This document shows positions 10,891 through 22,529 of a stretch of 64,000 nucleotides of DNA, in pieces. The stretch is from Chlorops oryzae (taxonomy: Eukaryota; Arthropoda; Insecta; Diptera; Chloropidae): NCBI GenBank assembly GCA_020466095.1, contig CM035808.1:81074779-81138778 (forward strand), written 5' to 3'. The number at the start of each line of letters is the position of its first letter. The stretch's first letter is position 1. The notes beneath the pieces are model-generated. The model ran no database searches. It was given only the letters and a program-made list of their open reading frames with translations, and was not told where the DNA came from. Both the position numbers and the translations under genes were made by a program.

Positions 10891-11187
10891 CTAAAAAGCA
10901 AATATTTTAATATTATTTTAATATATACTTATTTAAGACAAAAGCACTCACTTTGACCGCTGACAGTTCTTTGTTTTCTTTTCTTTTTGTTTGCTACTTT
11001 CGATAACTTTCGATAAAAAAGCAGGGTTGATGTCAAATTTTACGAGTTTCACTTCTCGTTTCAAACTGAAACAAGTTGAACGAGTTGATTCAGCTGTCAA
11101 AATGTTGTATGGGAAACTTCGTGTTTCACAGGTAGTTTCGGTGGCCAGAATGAGATCCGAAACATGTTAAGTGAGAACATGCTATTA

Positions 11188-11318
11188 CAATTTTAATTCG
11201 CTATAACTGCTCAGGGTAGCATATAAGAGACCCCCGCCCCCCTTTTTTTTTCTTCACAATGACCTCTTCGTCCGTCCCTATGAAGAAAATATCTTTAGTA
11301 CGGAGCAGCCTGTATGTA
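11188..11318. repeat. Decayed relic of the fold-back family, right part
   Basis: Directly after the Harbinger TTA duplication the relic begun at 7995 continues in the same order as the intact element: a short AT block, AGGGTAGCAT, a C-rich run at about 11229-11246, and a tip resembling CCTGTATGTAC. This shows that the Harbinger copy landed inside an older fold-back copy. Confidence 0.6.
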
Positions 11319-11678
11319 CCCGTCAGAAAATTTTCATATATATGATTTCAAACTAAGAAGACGAAAGCCAGGAAGAAATTTGTGGTCTTATTTTACCACT
11401 TATAAGACAAATTTGGTAGAATTGGTGATATTAAATATTGCAGCTTCATTTCTGCTCAGCCATTTTCAGTTTTCTTTTTTAGAAATACCACAACAATTCC
11501 AGTATTGAATGGAGGTCCCACCGCAAATGCTTTTTAAAACCCCTAGATTCTTGATGTTCCCCCCAAATAGTACAAAGTTTGCAATTAACAAACAAAAAAA
11601 CCTTATTTAGAAAAAAGAGCAGCAATTTGACAGATTCCCTATACTAAACACAATAAACTGCGCACTTTATGTTGTATA

Positions 11679-12933
11679 ACAGGTTGGCTGATAAGTCCCC
11701 GGTCTGACACATAGATGGCGTCGCTAGTATTAAATGCATATTATTTTTATATAGTGGCAACCTTTAAATGATTCGTGTCAAAATTTGACGTCTGTAAGTC
11801 AATTAGTTTGTGAGATAGAGCGTCTTTTGTGAAGCAACTTTTGTTATTGTGAAAAAATTGGATAAAATACTGTTTTCTGAAGGGAAAAAATACAGTGGAA
11901 GCAAAAACTTGGCTTGATAATGAGTTTCCGGACTCTGCCCCAGCAAAATCAACGATAATTGATTGGTATCCAAAATTCAAGCGTGGTGAAATGAGCACGG
12001 AGGACGGTGAACGCAGTGGACGCCCGAAAGAGGTGGTTACCAACGAAAACATCAAAAAAATTCACAAAATGATTTTGAATGACCGTAAAATGAAGTTGAT
12101 CGAGATAGCAGAGGCCTTAAAGATATCAAAGGAACGTGTTGGTCATATCATTCATCAATATTTGGATATGAAAAAGCTCTGCGCAAAATGGGTGCCGCGC
12201 GAGCGTGTTGCACGTGTTGATGATTGTGAGCGGTGTTTGCAGCTGTTAACTCGCAATACACCCGAGTTTTTGCGTCGATATGTGACAATGGATGAAACAT
12301 GGCTCTATCACTACACTCCTGAGTCCAATCGACAGTCGGCTGAGTGGACAGCGATCGGTGAACCGTCTCCGAAGCGTGGAAAGACTCAAAAGTCCGCTGG
12401 CAAAGTAATGGCCTCTGTTTTTTGGGATGGGCATGGAATAATTTTTATCGATTATCTTGAGAAGGGAAAAACCATCAACAGTGACTATTATATGTCGTTA
12501 TTGGAGCGTTTGAAGGTCGAAATCGCGGCAAAACGGCCCCATATGAAGAAGAAAAAAGTGTTGTTCCACCAAGACAACGCACCGTGCCACAAGCCATTGA
12601 GAACGATGGCAAAAATTCATGAATTAGGCTTCGAATTGCTTCCCCACCCACCGTATTCTCCAGATCTGGCCCCCAGCGAGATTTTTTTGTTCTCAGACCT
12701 CAAAAGGATGCTCGCAGGGAAGAAAATTGGCTGCAATGAAGAGGTGATCGCCAAAACTGAGGCCTATTTTGAGGCAAAACCGAAGGAGTACTACCAAAAT
12801 AGTATCAAAAAATTGGAACGTCGTTATAATCGTTGTATCGCTCTTGAAGGGAACTATGTTGAATAACAAAAACGAATTTTGACAAAAAAATCTGTTTTTC
12901 TTTGTTAGACCGGGGACTTATCAGCCAACCTGT
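11679..12933 (+). mobile_element. mariner (irritans-type), copy A
   Basis: 1255 bp bounded by 27-bp inverted repeats beginning ACAGGTTGGCTGATAAGTCC (left) with the complementary sequence on the right, each flanked by the TA target dinucleotide. The terminal repeats and protein are those of the irritans subfamily, which contains Himar1. It encodes one transposase pseudogene. Confidence 0.95.
11895..12866 (+). pseudogene. mariner transposase, copy A (inactive)
   Basis: About 323 codons stay open. The paired helix-turn-helix domain comes first (SAPAKSTIIDWYPKFKRGE, then KISKERVGHIIHQYLDM), then the catalytic domain with VTMDETW (first D), HQDNAPCH (second D) and YSPDLAPSEIFLF. The last motif should carry the third Asp of the D,D34D triad, but here it is Glu. 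The interdomain WVPHEL-type linker reads WVPRERVARVDD, so its conserved end is replaced and about five residues are lost. The natural start is deleted and the frame now begins at a GTG. The protein is almost certainly inactive. Otherwise it differs little from copy B. Confidence 0.9.
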
Positions 12934-13136
12934 TATTTATACACGCGTTTAAAATTGTTTTCCCCTAAAGTCCCCCTAAGAGCGAAAAAACCCAAGTCAA
13001 TGTTCATATTAGTGGACACATCACCGGAAAGAAATTCTGTAGATGGCGAGGAAGACACGAGGTAGAGAGAACAACTTCCATATGTAGGTAACACGGAAGC
13101 ATTATATCTTTATATATTCCTTTCGTAGTTTCCTTA

Positions 13137-13886
13137 TGCTATGTTATCACTAGGCCGGGTTAGGGTTATCGGCGAAACCCTGGGTTTCAAATGTCAAAAC
13201 GCATATAAAAAAAATCATCTAACCCGAAAATAAACCCCGGGTTAACATTTAACTCTGAGGTAAGCGCAGAGTTGCATTTGAAAAATTCAGTTACATTTGC
13301 TAACACCGAATACAAAAAGCGGGTTAATATTTAATACGGCACTGACGGAAAAGCTTTCCCGTGCAGCAAATGAGAGGTGAAGGATGTGTTGGGAAATGTT
13401 AATTTTAATCACAGGTCTTGGAACATTTTGTGATGCCGCTTTTATTATTAGCTCCATTAATCTATTTTTGTTCCTGCGGTTATTGCAATGGTCTTCTAAT
13501 ATTGCTTCCAATATTCCTTTGGCTTTTTCAGCTTCTTTAAACATTTCTAATAAAGAAAATTCCATTTTTATTTGCAATTTCTCGATGATATATTACATCA
13601 GATATACCTTGCGCGTTTTTTATATTTGAAACTCCCAAGCCGGACATTATCGCATGCATGTAATGAAAACAGCGGCCATCTTCTACCAAACTTCATAAAC
13701 AGTTAGCATTAGTAATGCGAGTAGCTGCAGTATGAATTTTCGCCACTTCGGAAGTAGTGCAGAAGTAGTCAGCTTTCCGGCTGGGTCATATGACGTTAGT
13801 TAACCTTAACTCGCTCGAAGCTGATATGAACGCTTTGAGTTAAAGTATCGGGTTAAGAACTTAACTCCTATAGTGAGAACATAGCA
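13137..13886. mobile_element. PIF/Harbinger-type MITE, copy A
   Basis: Termini TGCTATGTTATCACTA and TAGTGAGAACATAGCA are inverted repeats, and TTA flanks both sides (13134-13136 and 13887-13889). The core ATGTTCTCACT is shared with the larger Harbinger element at 8235-11184, so a related transposase probably moved it. Inside are short inverted motifs (GGGTTAA/TTAACCC type) and a minus-strand frame of 96 codons with a charged helical stretch that I cannot assign. Confidence 0.85.
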
Positions 13887-13889
13887 TTA

Positions 13890-16116
13890 GCCTACTTTTC
13901 AAAAAAAGCAGTCACTGTATCGAAAAAAAAAATATTTTTAAAAAATATTGGGAAATCAAAACTTATAATTTCCCATTATGCTTAGGGCCAATATTACCAA
14001 GCATATTTTTCAAAAAATGTTAAAATTAATATAAAAAATTTTTTAAAATAAATTCCATTTTTAATATCGCAATTTTTTAAGCACCGAAATTTACGGCAGC
14101 ACCGTCTTCTTGTAAGGCTTTGAGAACATTTGACGGCTGCTTAGAACAGTATTTTTAAAAACGGATTCTTTAAAGAGCCGTTCTCACGATTATTTCGTAC
14201 TCCAAATTGCTACCCTGTGACTCCAAAGCTTTTAGTCCTGTCTATCGTATAGCGTTATTTCCAAAAATGATTTTTTTTTTTTGAAAATTATTTCTTTGAT
14301 TTTTCCCAAACAGCTGGTTTTTGAAAATCTAACTCAAATTTGATATCATATTTAAACGCAGTGTCGAGGTGATTTAATATATTTTTAAAATTTTTTTTAG
14401 TTCGAATGGTTAAAACCGAAAGCGGATTTTTATAAAAAAAAATTTTTAAATATGCTTTGTAATATTGGGCCATTATCTGTAGTGTATTTAATCTGTTATT
14501 AGTCTCTCCCAAACTGACATGTGGTCACCTTAAACTGGAAACATATATAATATGAGCTTCTTCGTCAAGGCGATTCAATGCTAGTGCAAAGCAACGGCCA
14601 GCGAAAACCGCTGAAAGAGACAGTTTAGATACTACAAAAACAACACCAGCACATGCGCAACCGGATCGCTGGGAATCACAACAACATAAGACACAAAAAC
14701 GGTGCATGCTTTTGCAGGGCGACAGCTAGCAACTACCACAAAGGCACCATATATGTACGATTGACAAATCTTAGCACTGGTACATAAAATTCACAATTAC
14801 AATCTGATCGCTTGTAACAACAACTACAATAGAAGCAGTAGAAACATCGGAATAGCTTCATGTTGCAACAACAACAATATGGCAATGTTGGTAAAATGAC
14901 GGCTGAAGGTCGCGGTCAAACTTATGCAATGTGTTCGGGAAGAAACCACGACCGTGGGAATATTCAATATTGCAAAATCAGCAATATTGATCAATATAAA
15001 GGGAGCTTCGACCACTGGAAGGGGACTTCTGCGAGCGTACTCACCAAAGGGACACGACGGAGAAGTTTATAGAGTAGTCATAAGTAATAACCGAAACCTA
15101 TATTAAATTTGAATGAAATAAATAATTAATTAAAATCCTTTGCGTTCCGTTTATTTGCTTAAAGAACACCGTTATATCCTACAGTGTACTTGCTTGACGT
15201 GCGCACCCACCCAAGTGTCACGGTGTGTTTAAGAAAAACTGTGTTTAATCTGTAACGCATTTACTAGCCCATAGAAAAATAAAAAAAAAAATGATTCACT
15301 AATGACATATTTATAAAAATAAGAACAAATCGTTATCATGTGTGTAACACCTAAATTTTATGTCTTCTATGGCTTTAGATTCAGCACATATCAATTCAAT
15401 AAGTGGAATTTTTGAAAGAGTTTTGTAGTTGGTAACAATGGGCTTATATAAGCTTGCAGCATTAAAAAGAATAAAAATGATCATTATTTAGCTTAATTTT
15501 TTTTGAAAGATTAAAGTCTCATTCCAGCAATTTGACTATTTTTAAGAAACAAATTTTGAATCACTTGACCGTTCTTCTACATTAATTAAAACAACGTCTT
15601 AAGAAATGGATTACTTTTGACATACAAAATTTTCTGTTTCAAATTACACCAATAAATTTAAAAATTTTCGCTCTGGTTTCATTTTTCATGCACCACCCAT
15701 GTAGTTGTAGTGGCCACTCTGAAAAAGATACCCTTTCAGTAATGTCGCAATACAAATTTATCGATCTCGTTTTATTAAGAAAGAAAAAATTAACAAAAAT
15801 AACAATAAAAGTGCATTGTTACACCTGAAAAATAAAAAATGGAATCATACAGCCAATGAGTCGTCATGGTGGCCATTTCAGTCAGGGTCCATTCTGTGCA
15901 TTAGTTAAGAATCTGCAGAAGGGAAAAAAAAATAAAAGGAAAAATGTAGAATTTACTGAACCTTTTGCATTCTATGCATTACTTCTGTTCTTAATTTTTT
16001 TATATATTTTTTTATGTCACGCAACAACAGTCATACAACAGGCGCTCAATAAACCATTACACACACGCAAGTTTTTTTTTCTAAAGGTTTACTTACAGAC
16101 ACCCTGAATTCCGCTG
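13890..16116. other. Non-coding part of copy A, possible LTR-like segment
   Basis: No gene recognised. About 14520-15183 has promoter and polyadenylation-like signals (ATATAAAGG near 14995, AATAAATAA near 15118) and begins TG and ends CA, so a solo LTR is possible, but I find no matching target duplication. A minus-strand 74-codon frame at 14288-14512 is unassigned and is truncated by a deletion in copy B. Confidence 0.3.
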
Positions 16117-16281
16117 ATGAAGCCAGGCTTTAGCAGATTAAACGACCGAATACAAGAACGATTAACTCTTGTAGCGGCGCTTCAATCGCGCGAGAAGCTT
16201 GTTCCGGCCGACATGGTCCCCAAATTGGATCCAAAAACCAAACGCGTGGCCCTCTCCAAGCTTCCACAACGGCAGTCCTAA
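16117..16281 (+). other. Unrecognised 54-residue frame after a splice-acceptor-like site
   Basis: An ATG frame just after TTACTTACAG encodes a soluble basic peptide (MKPG..., then LVAALQSREKLVPADMVPKL, ending LPQRQS). It is kept in copy B (22366 onward) with one visible change. It resembles no family I can name. It could be an exon remnant of a retroelement gag. Confidence 0.3.
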
Positions 16282-16647
16282 AAGCAAACGAGACTAGTGG
16301 ATACCACGAGCTTGCCAAGGCAATACCTACGTTTAATTATATGTCTACGTCCAGAATGTTCTTTGTTGGTGTTGTCAAGATTTGGAATGCATTACCAAAT
16401 AATGTTAAATCTGAAATGAATTTTAGGTACTTCAAGTTGGCAGTAAATGAGCTTTTTAATTAATAAATTAATTTATCTTCATCTATCCTATTCTTTCTAT
16501 TCAATTCTTTCTTACTCAACTTTTCTATTCTTCCACACTCTTCCTACTTTTTCATATACTTTTATTTAAATTCGAATTCATTAAACTAATATTTTACTAC
16601 CACCGTTTAAGAATAAGTGCTAGAATTAAGTTTTAATTTTAAGCATT
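16282..16647 (+). pseudogene. LINE (CR1/Jockey-like) 3' end, copy A
   Basis: The frame ending at the TAA of 16461-16463 reads GYHELAKAIPTF, SRMFFVGVVKIWNALPNNVK and ends VNELFN. The WN-LP motif near the C-terminus is typical of the end of CR1/Jockey-type ORF2 proteins. After the stop comes a TTCTT-rich 3' UTR. The Gypsy LTR at 16648 cuts the UTR, and the full tail survives in copy B. The frame is open only for the last 60-odd residues. Confidence 0.7.
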
Positions 16648-17467
16648 TGTTGTGAGTCGTCTTTACTCACAACCCTTCTGCATTGTGTTGCGAGCTGCTT
16701 CTACTCACAACTTTTTCACGTTGACTCTGATCGACAACAAAATAAGCAAACGACCCTGAAGTGAAAGCCGACAAAACTGCAACTTCATGGTCAAGGTCGA
16801 AACAACAACAACCGTCCAAGACAATTGCGAAGTCGAAGCCAATAACCGCAGCAAGTGATGAAATATGATCAGTCGCAAGCGACAAACAGACGAACGGCGA
16901 AGAGTGAGACCGACGACATGCGAGAACGACGATCAGCGAGAACGACGATCAAGAATAACAGCAACGTTTGCATTTTCGGAAACTTGCGGATATTGAACTA
17001 GAGCATAAAAATGGGTCAACAATAATAAACAACAACAACAGCTAGAACTTCAGCAACGAGAGATTGCGAAATGATCGATTTCGAAATAGGATTGCGACAC
17101 AGCAAAGATGTTCCAGATTATGGAATGGCAGCGAGAAAGTGAAGACGAGACACTTTCTCCCTATATAAGCAAATGATCGATATCTGGAAGAGGACTTGCA
17201 TTTTAGTTTTCAAAGTCTCAATTCGAATCGGCTGTACTCATCAAGCGGCAACAGCGACTAGAATGTGGACTTTAAGGGTTAGTTAGTATATTAGGAAGTA
17301 TTTCGAGTGTAAGAAGGAGTTAAGCTTAGGAATAATCCATGTAAAAATAAAAGGACGATAAATTAATAAAAGAAATTGATTGAATTTATTGTTTGTTTTG
17401 TTTTCTACATGAAAAAGGGATTCAGGTGTATCTTTCTTCCGAAAATACACACAGAAAACCTTTAACA
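16648..17467 (+). repeat. Gypsy 5' LTR (plus strand), inserted in copy A
   Basis: Begins TGTTGTGAGTCG and ends CCTTTAACA, 820 bp, with TATATAAG near 17162. It is a diverged relative of the LTRs at 23946-24740 and 33587-34384. The 4 bp before it (CATT) are present at the empty site in copy B. The body of the element is lost in the gap at 17766. Confidence 0.9.
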
Positions 17468-17765
17468 TTGGCGCAGCCGGTATTCAACTACTTTAGTTGG
17501 ATGCGAATTTACGTTTTAAAAAATTTCAGAAAAATTACTCAAGCAGTTTGCATAGCTTGGGATTGTAAAGAGAGCTCAGCCAAAACGGAACTGATTTTCA
17601 GTTTTAAACGTGATGCGTCACTACCGGAGAAGTTGAAGCTCGATTTAAACAAAACCAACTTTGAAAGCATTTTGAGTATTTTAATAAAAGTAATATAAAG
17701 TCACAACAATAATCTTTGAAATTAGACGAAGAAAAACAAGTTCTTTAATTTAATTACATAAAAAA
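17468..17765 (+). other. Gypsy primer-binding site and leader, cut by gap
   Basis: TGGCGCAGCCGG at 17469 is a tRNA-Ser-type primer-binding site of the kind used by 17.6/297-like Gypsy elements. The following about 290 bp match the leader of the minus-strand element at 33420-33586, including a GATGCGTCA motif. The gag start is not reached before the N run. Confidence 0.8.
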
Positions 17766-17865
17766 NNNNNNNNNNNNNNNNNNNNNNNNNNNNNNNNNNN
17801 NNNNNNNNNNNNNNNNNNNNNNNNNNNNNNNNNNNNNNNNNNNNNNNNNNNNNNNNNNNNNNNNN
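17766..17865. other. Assembly gap (100 N)
   Basis: Exactly 100 N, a placeholder of unknown true length, placed between the truncated Gypsy element of copy A and the abrupt start of copy B. Confidence 0.99.
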
Positions 17866-18169
17866 GAAATTTGTGGTCTTATTTTACCACTTATAAGACA
17901 AATTTGGTAGAATTGGTGATATTAAATATTGCAGCTTCATTTCTGCTCAGCCATTTTCAGTTTTCTTTTTTAGAAATACCACAACAATTCCAGTATTGCC
18001 TGGAGGTCCCACCGAAAATGCTTTTTAAAACCCCTAGATTCTTGATGTTCCCCCCAAATAGTACAAAGTTTGCAATTAACAAACAAAAAAACCTTATTTA
18101 GAAAAAAGAGCAGCAATTTGACAGATTCCCTATACTAAACACAATAAACTGCGCACTTTATGTTATATA

Positions 18170-19448
18170 ACAGGTTGGCTGATAAGTCCCCGGTCTGACA
18201 CATAGATGGCGTCGCTAGTATTAAATGCATATTATTTTTATATAGTGGCATTCTTCAAATGATTCGTGTCAAAATTTGACGTCTGTAATTCAATAAGTTT
18301 GTGAGATAGAGCGTCTTTTGTGAAGCAACTTTTGTTATTGTGAAAAAAATGGAAAAAAAAGGAATTCCGTGTTTTGATAAAATACTGTTTTCTGAAGGGA
18401 AAAAATACAGTGGAAGCAAAAACTTGGCTTGATAATGAGTTTCCGGACTCTGCCCCAGGAAAATCAACAATAATTGATTGGTATGCAAAATTCAAGCGTG
18501 GTGAAATGAGGACGGAGGACGGTGAACGCAGTGGACGCCCGAAAGAGGTGGTTACCAACGAAAACATCAAAAAAATTCACAAAATGATTTTGAATGACCG
18601 TAAAATGAAATTGATCGAGATAGCAGAGGCCTTAAAGATATCAAAGGAACGTGTTGGTCATATCATTCATCAATATTTGGATATGAAAAAGCTCTGTGCA
18701 AAATGGGTGCCGCGCGAGCGTGTTGCACGTGTTGATGATTCTGAGCGGTGTTTGCAGCTGTTAACTCGCAATACACCCGAGTTTTTGCATCGATATGTGA
18801 CAATGGATGAAACATGGCTCTATCACTACACTCCTGAGTCCAATCGACAGTCGGCTGAGTGGACAGCGATCGGTGAACCGTCTCCGAAGCGTGGAAAGAC
18901 TCAAAAGTCCGCTGGCAAAGTAATGGCCTCTGTTTTTTGGGATGGGCATGGAATAATTTTTATCGATTATCTTGAGAAGGGAAAAACCATCAACAGTGAC
19001 TATTATATGTCGTTATTGGAGCGTTTGAAGGTCGAAATCGCGGCAAAACGGCCCCATATGAAGAAGAAAAAAGTGTTGTTCCACCAAGACAACGCACCGT
19101 GCCACAAGCCATTGAGAACGATGGCAAAAATGCATGAATTAAGCTTCGAATTGCTTCCCCACCCACCGTATTCTCCAGATCTGGCCCCCAGCGAGATTTT
19201 CTTGTTCTCAGACCTAAAAAGGATGCTCGCAGGGAAGAAATTTGGCTGCAATGAAGAGGTGATCGCCAAAACTGAGGCCTATTTTGAGGCAAACCCGAAG
19301 GAGTACTACCAAAATGGTATCAAAAAATTGGAAGGTCGTTATAATCGTTGTATCGCTCTTGAAGGGAACTATGTTGAATAATAAAAACTAATTTTGACAA
19401 AAAAATTTGTTTTTCTTTGTTAGACCGGGGACTTATCAGCCAACCTGT
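18170..19448 (+). mobile_element. mariner (irritans-type), copy B
   Basis: 1279 bp with the same 27-bp inverted repeats and TA flanks as copy A. It sits at the same site in the duplicated block, so it was present before the two blocks diverged. Confidence 0.95.
18350..19381 (+). pseudogene. mariner transposase, copy B (inactive)
   Basis: An ATG at 18350 opens the expected N-terminus, but an A8 run just after it shifts the frame. The long frame resumes from about 18374 and runs 335 codons to 19381. It shares with copy A the Asp-to-Glu change at the third catalytic position (APSEIFLF) and the altered linker (WVPRERVARVDD). VTMDETW and HQDNAPCH are intact. It differs from copy A at only a handful of residues, for example APGKS for APAKS and WYAKF for WYPKF. 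Confidence 0.9.
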
Positions 19449-19656
19449 TATTTATACAAGCGTTAAAAATTGTTTCCCCCTAAAGTCCCCCTGAGAGCGA
19501 AAAAACCCAAGTCAATGTTCATATTAGTGGACACATCACCGGAAAGAAATTCTGTAGATGGCGAGGAAGACACGAGGTAGAGAGAACAACTTCCATATGT
19601 AGGTAACACGGAAGCATTATATCTTTATAACATATATTCCTTTCGTAGTTTCCTTA

Positions 19657-20355
19657 TGCTATGTTCTCACTAGGCCGGGTTAGGGTTATCGGCGAAACCC
19701 TGGGTTTCAAATGTCAAAACGCATATAAAAAAAATCATCTAACCCGAAAATAAACCCCGGGTTAACATTTAACTCTGAGGTAAGCGCAGAGTTGCATTTG
19801 AAAAATTCAGTTACATTTGCTAACACCGAATAAAAAAAGCGGGTTAATATTTAATACGGCACTGACGGGGAAGCTTTCCCGTGCAGCAAATGAGATGTGA
19901 AGGGTGTGTTGGGAAATGTTTATTTTGATCACAGGTCTTGGAACATTTTGTGATGCCGCTTTCATCATTAGCTCCATTAATCTATTTTTGTTCCTGCGGT
20001 TAATGCAATGCATTTCTAATAAAGAAAATTCCATTTTTATTTGCAATTTCTCGATGATATATTACATCAGATATACCTTGCGCGTTTTTTATATTTCAAA
20101 CTCCCAAGCCGGACATTATCGCATGCATGTAATGAAAACAGCGGCCATCTTCTACCAAACTTCATAAACAGTTAGCATTAGTAATGCGAGTAGCCGCAGT
20201 ATGAATTTTCACCACTTCGGAAGTAGTGCAGAAGTAGTCAGCTTTCCGGCTGGGTCATATGACGTTAGTTAACCTTAACTCGCTCGAAGCTGATATGAAC
20301 GCTTTGAGTTAAAGTATCGGGTTAAGAACTTAACTCCTATAGTGAGAACATAGCA
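19657..20355. mobile_element. PIF/Harbinger-type MITE, copy B
   Basis: 699 bp, termini TGCTATGTTCTCACTA and its complement, TTA on both sides (19654-19656 and 20356-20358). Compared with copy A it lacks about 51 bp of the interior. Confidence 0.85.
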
Positions 20356-20359
20356 TTAG

Positions 20360-22365
20360 CCTACTTTTCAAAAAAAGCAGTCACTGTATCGAAAAAAAAA
20401 TATTTTTAAAAAATATTGGGAAATCAAAACTTATATTTTTTTTTAAATAAATTCCATTTTTAATATCGCAATTTTTTAAGCACCGAAATTTACGGCAGCA
20501 CCGTCTTCTTGTAAGGCTTTGAGAACATTTGACAGCTGCTTAGAACAGTATTTTTAAAAACGGATTCTTTAAAGAGCCGTTCTCACGATTGTTTCGTACT
20601 CCAAATTGCTACCCTGTGACTCCAAAGCTTTTAGTCCTGTCTATCGTATAGCGTTATTTCCAAAAAGGATTTTTTTTTTGAAAATTATTTCTTTGATTTT
20701 TCCCAAACAGCTGGTTTTTGAAAATCAAACTCAAATTTGATATCATATTTAAACGCAGTGTCGAGGTGATTTAATATATTTTTAAAATTTTTTTTAGTTC
20801 GAATGGTTAAAACCGAAAGCGGATTTTTATAAAAAAAAATGAAAGAGACAGTTTAGATACTACAAAAACAACACCAGCATATGCGCAACCCGATCGCTGG
20901 GAATTACAACAACATAAGACACAAAAACGGTGCATGCTTTTGCAGGGCGACAGCTAGCAACAACCACAAAGGCACCATATATGTACGATTGACAAATCTC
21001 AGCACTGGTACAGAAAATTCACAATTACAATCTGATCGCTTGTAACAACAACAACTACAATAGAAGCAGTAGAAACATCGGAATATCTTCATGTTGCAAC
21101 AACAACAATATGGCAATGTTGGTAAAATGACGGCTGAAGGTCGCGGTCAAACTTATGCAATGTGTTCGGGAAGAAACCACGACGATCGCGGACCGTGGGA
21201 ATATTCAATATTGCAAAATCAGCAATATTGATCAATATAAAGGGAGCTTCGACCACTGGAAGGGGACTTCTGCGAGCGTACTCACCAAAGGGACACGACG
21301 GAGAAGTTTATAGAGTAGTCATAAGTAATAACCGAAACCTGTATTAAATTTGAATGAAATAAATAATTAATTGAAATCCTTTGCGTTCCGTTTATTTGCT
21401 TTAAGAACAATGTTATATCCTACAGTGTACTTGCTTGACGTGCGCACCCACCCAAGTGTCACGGTGTGTTAAAAAAAAACTCTGTTTAATCTGTAACTCA
21501 TTTACTAGCCCATAGAAAAATAAAAAAAAAATGATTCACTAATGACATATTTATAAAAATAAGAACAAATCGTTATCATGTGTGTAACACCTAAATTTTA
21601 TGTCTTCTATGGCTTTAGATTCAGCACATATCAATTCAATAAGTGGAATTTTTGAAAGAGTTTTGTAGTTGGTAACAATGGGCTTATATAAGCTTGCAGC
21701 ATTAAAAAGAATAAAAATGATCATTATTTAGCTTAATTTTTTTTGAAAGATTAAAGTCTCATTCCAGCAATTTGACTATTTTTAAGAAACAAATTTTGAA
21801 TCACTTAACCGTTCTTCTACATTAATTAAAACAACGTCTTAAGAAATGGATTACTTTTGACATACAAAATTTTCTGTTTCAAATTACACCAATAAATTTA
21901 AAAATTTTCGCTCTGGTTTCATTTTTCATGCACCACCCATGTAGTTGTAGTGGCCACTCTGAAAAAGATACCCTTTCAGTAATGTCGCAATACAAATTTA
22001 TCGATCTCGTTTTATTAAGAAAGAAAAAATTAACAAAAATAACAATAAAAGTGCATTGTTACACCTGAAAAATAAAAAATAAAAAATGGAATCATACAGC
22101 CAATGAGTCATCATGGTGGCCATTTCAGTCGGGGTCCATTCTGTGCATTAGTTAAGAATCTGCAGAAGGGAAAAAAAATAAAAGGAAAAATGTAGAATTT
22201 ACTGAACCTTTTGCATTCTATGCATTACTTCTGTTCTTAATTTTTTTATATATTTTTTTATGTCACGCAACAACAGTCATACAACAGGCGCTCAATAAAC
22301 CATTACACACACGCAAGTTTTTTTTTCTAAAGGTTTACTTACAGACACCCTGAATTCCGCTGATG
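20360..22365. other. Non-coding part of copy B
   Basis: Matches 13890-16116 except for the internal deletions noted under copy A. The deletion at about 20839 fuses the AT-rich segment to the LTR-like one. No gene recognised. Confidence 0.5.
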
Positions 22366-22529
22366 AAGCCAGGCTTAAGCAGATTAAACGATCGAATACA
22401 AGAACGATTAACTCTTGTAGCGGCGCTTCAATCGCGCGAGAAGCTTGTTCCGGCCGACATGGTCCCCAAATTGGATCCAAAAACCAAACGCGTGGCCCTC
22501 TCCAAGCTTCCACAACGGCAGTCCTAAAA

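Larger units (their letters stand above)
8235..11184. mobile_element. PIF/Harbinger DNA transposon, nearly complete
   Basis: The left end reads TAGGACATTCTCACTT and the right end, on the opposite strand, TAGCATGTTCTCACTT, followed in both by ACATGTTTCGG (after an 11-bp insertion on the left). TTA flanks the element on both sides (8232-8234 and 11185-11187), the 3-bp duplication typical of PIF/Harbinger. It carries the two genes expected of an autonomous member in convergent orientation: a Myb/SANT-like protein (+) and a DDE nuclease (-). Both are broken by stops. It is inserted in a relic of the fold-back family. Confidence 0.9.
11375..16647. repeat. Large direct duplication, copy A
   Basis: This block is repeated at 17866-22893 at very high identity, in the same order: 300 bp of flank, mariner, MITE, a non-coding stretch, LINE 3' end. 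Copy A has about 51 bp (near 13500), about 70 bp (near 13966-14036) and about 165 bp (about 14443-14608) that copy B lacks. Copy A lacks 27 bp at the mariner N-terminus. Identity breaks in copy A at 16647, where a Gypsy LTR starts, and in copy B the ancestral sequence continues. The left limit of the duplication is unknown because copy B starts at a gap. Confidence 0.9.

Noticed and set aside
13150..13170. GGGTTAGGGTTA, resembling a telomere repeat
   Set aside because: Only about two units, inside a MITE arm, and its complement-like motifs recur near the other end of the MITE. Flies also do not use this repeat at telomeres.
14520..15183. A solo LTR in the duplicated block
   Set aside because: TG...CA ends and promoter-like signals are present, but no target duplication or second copy is visible, so it is kept only as a possibility in the region note.
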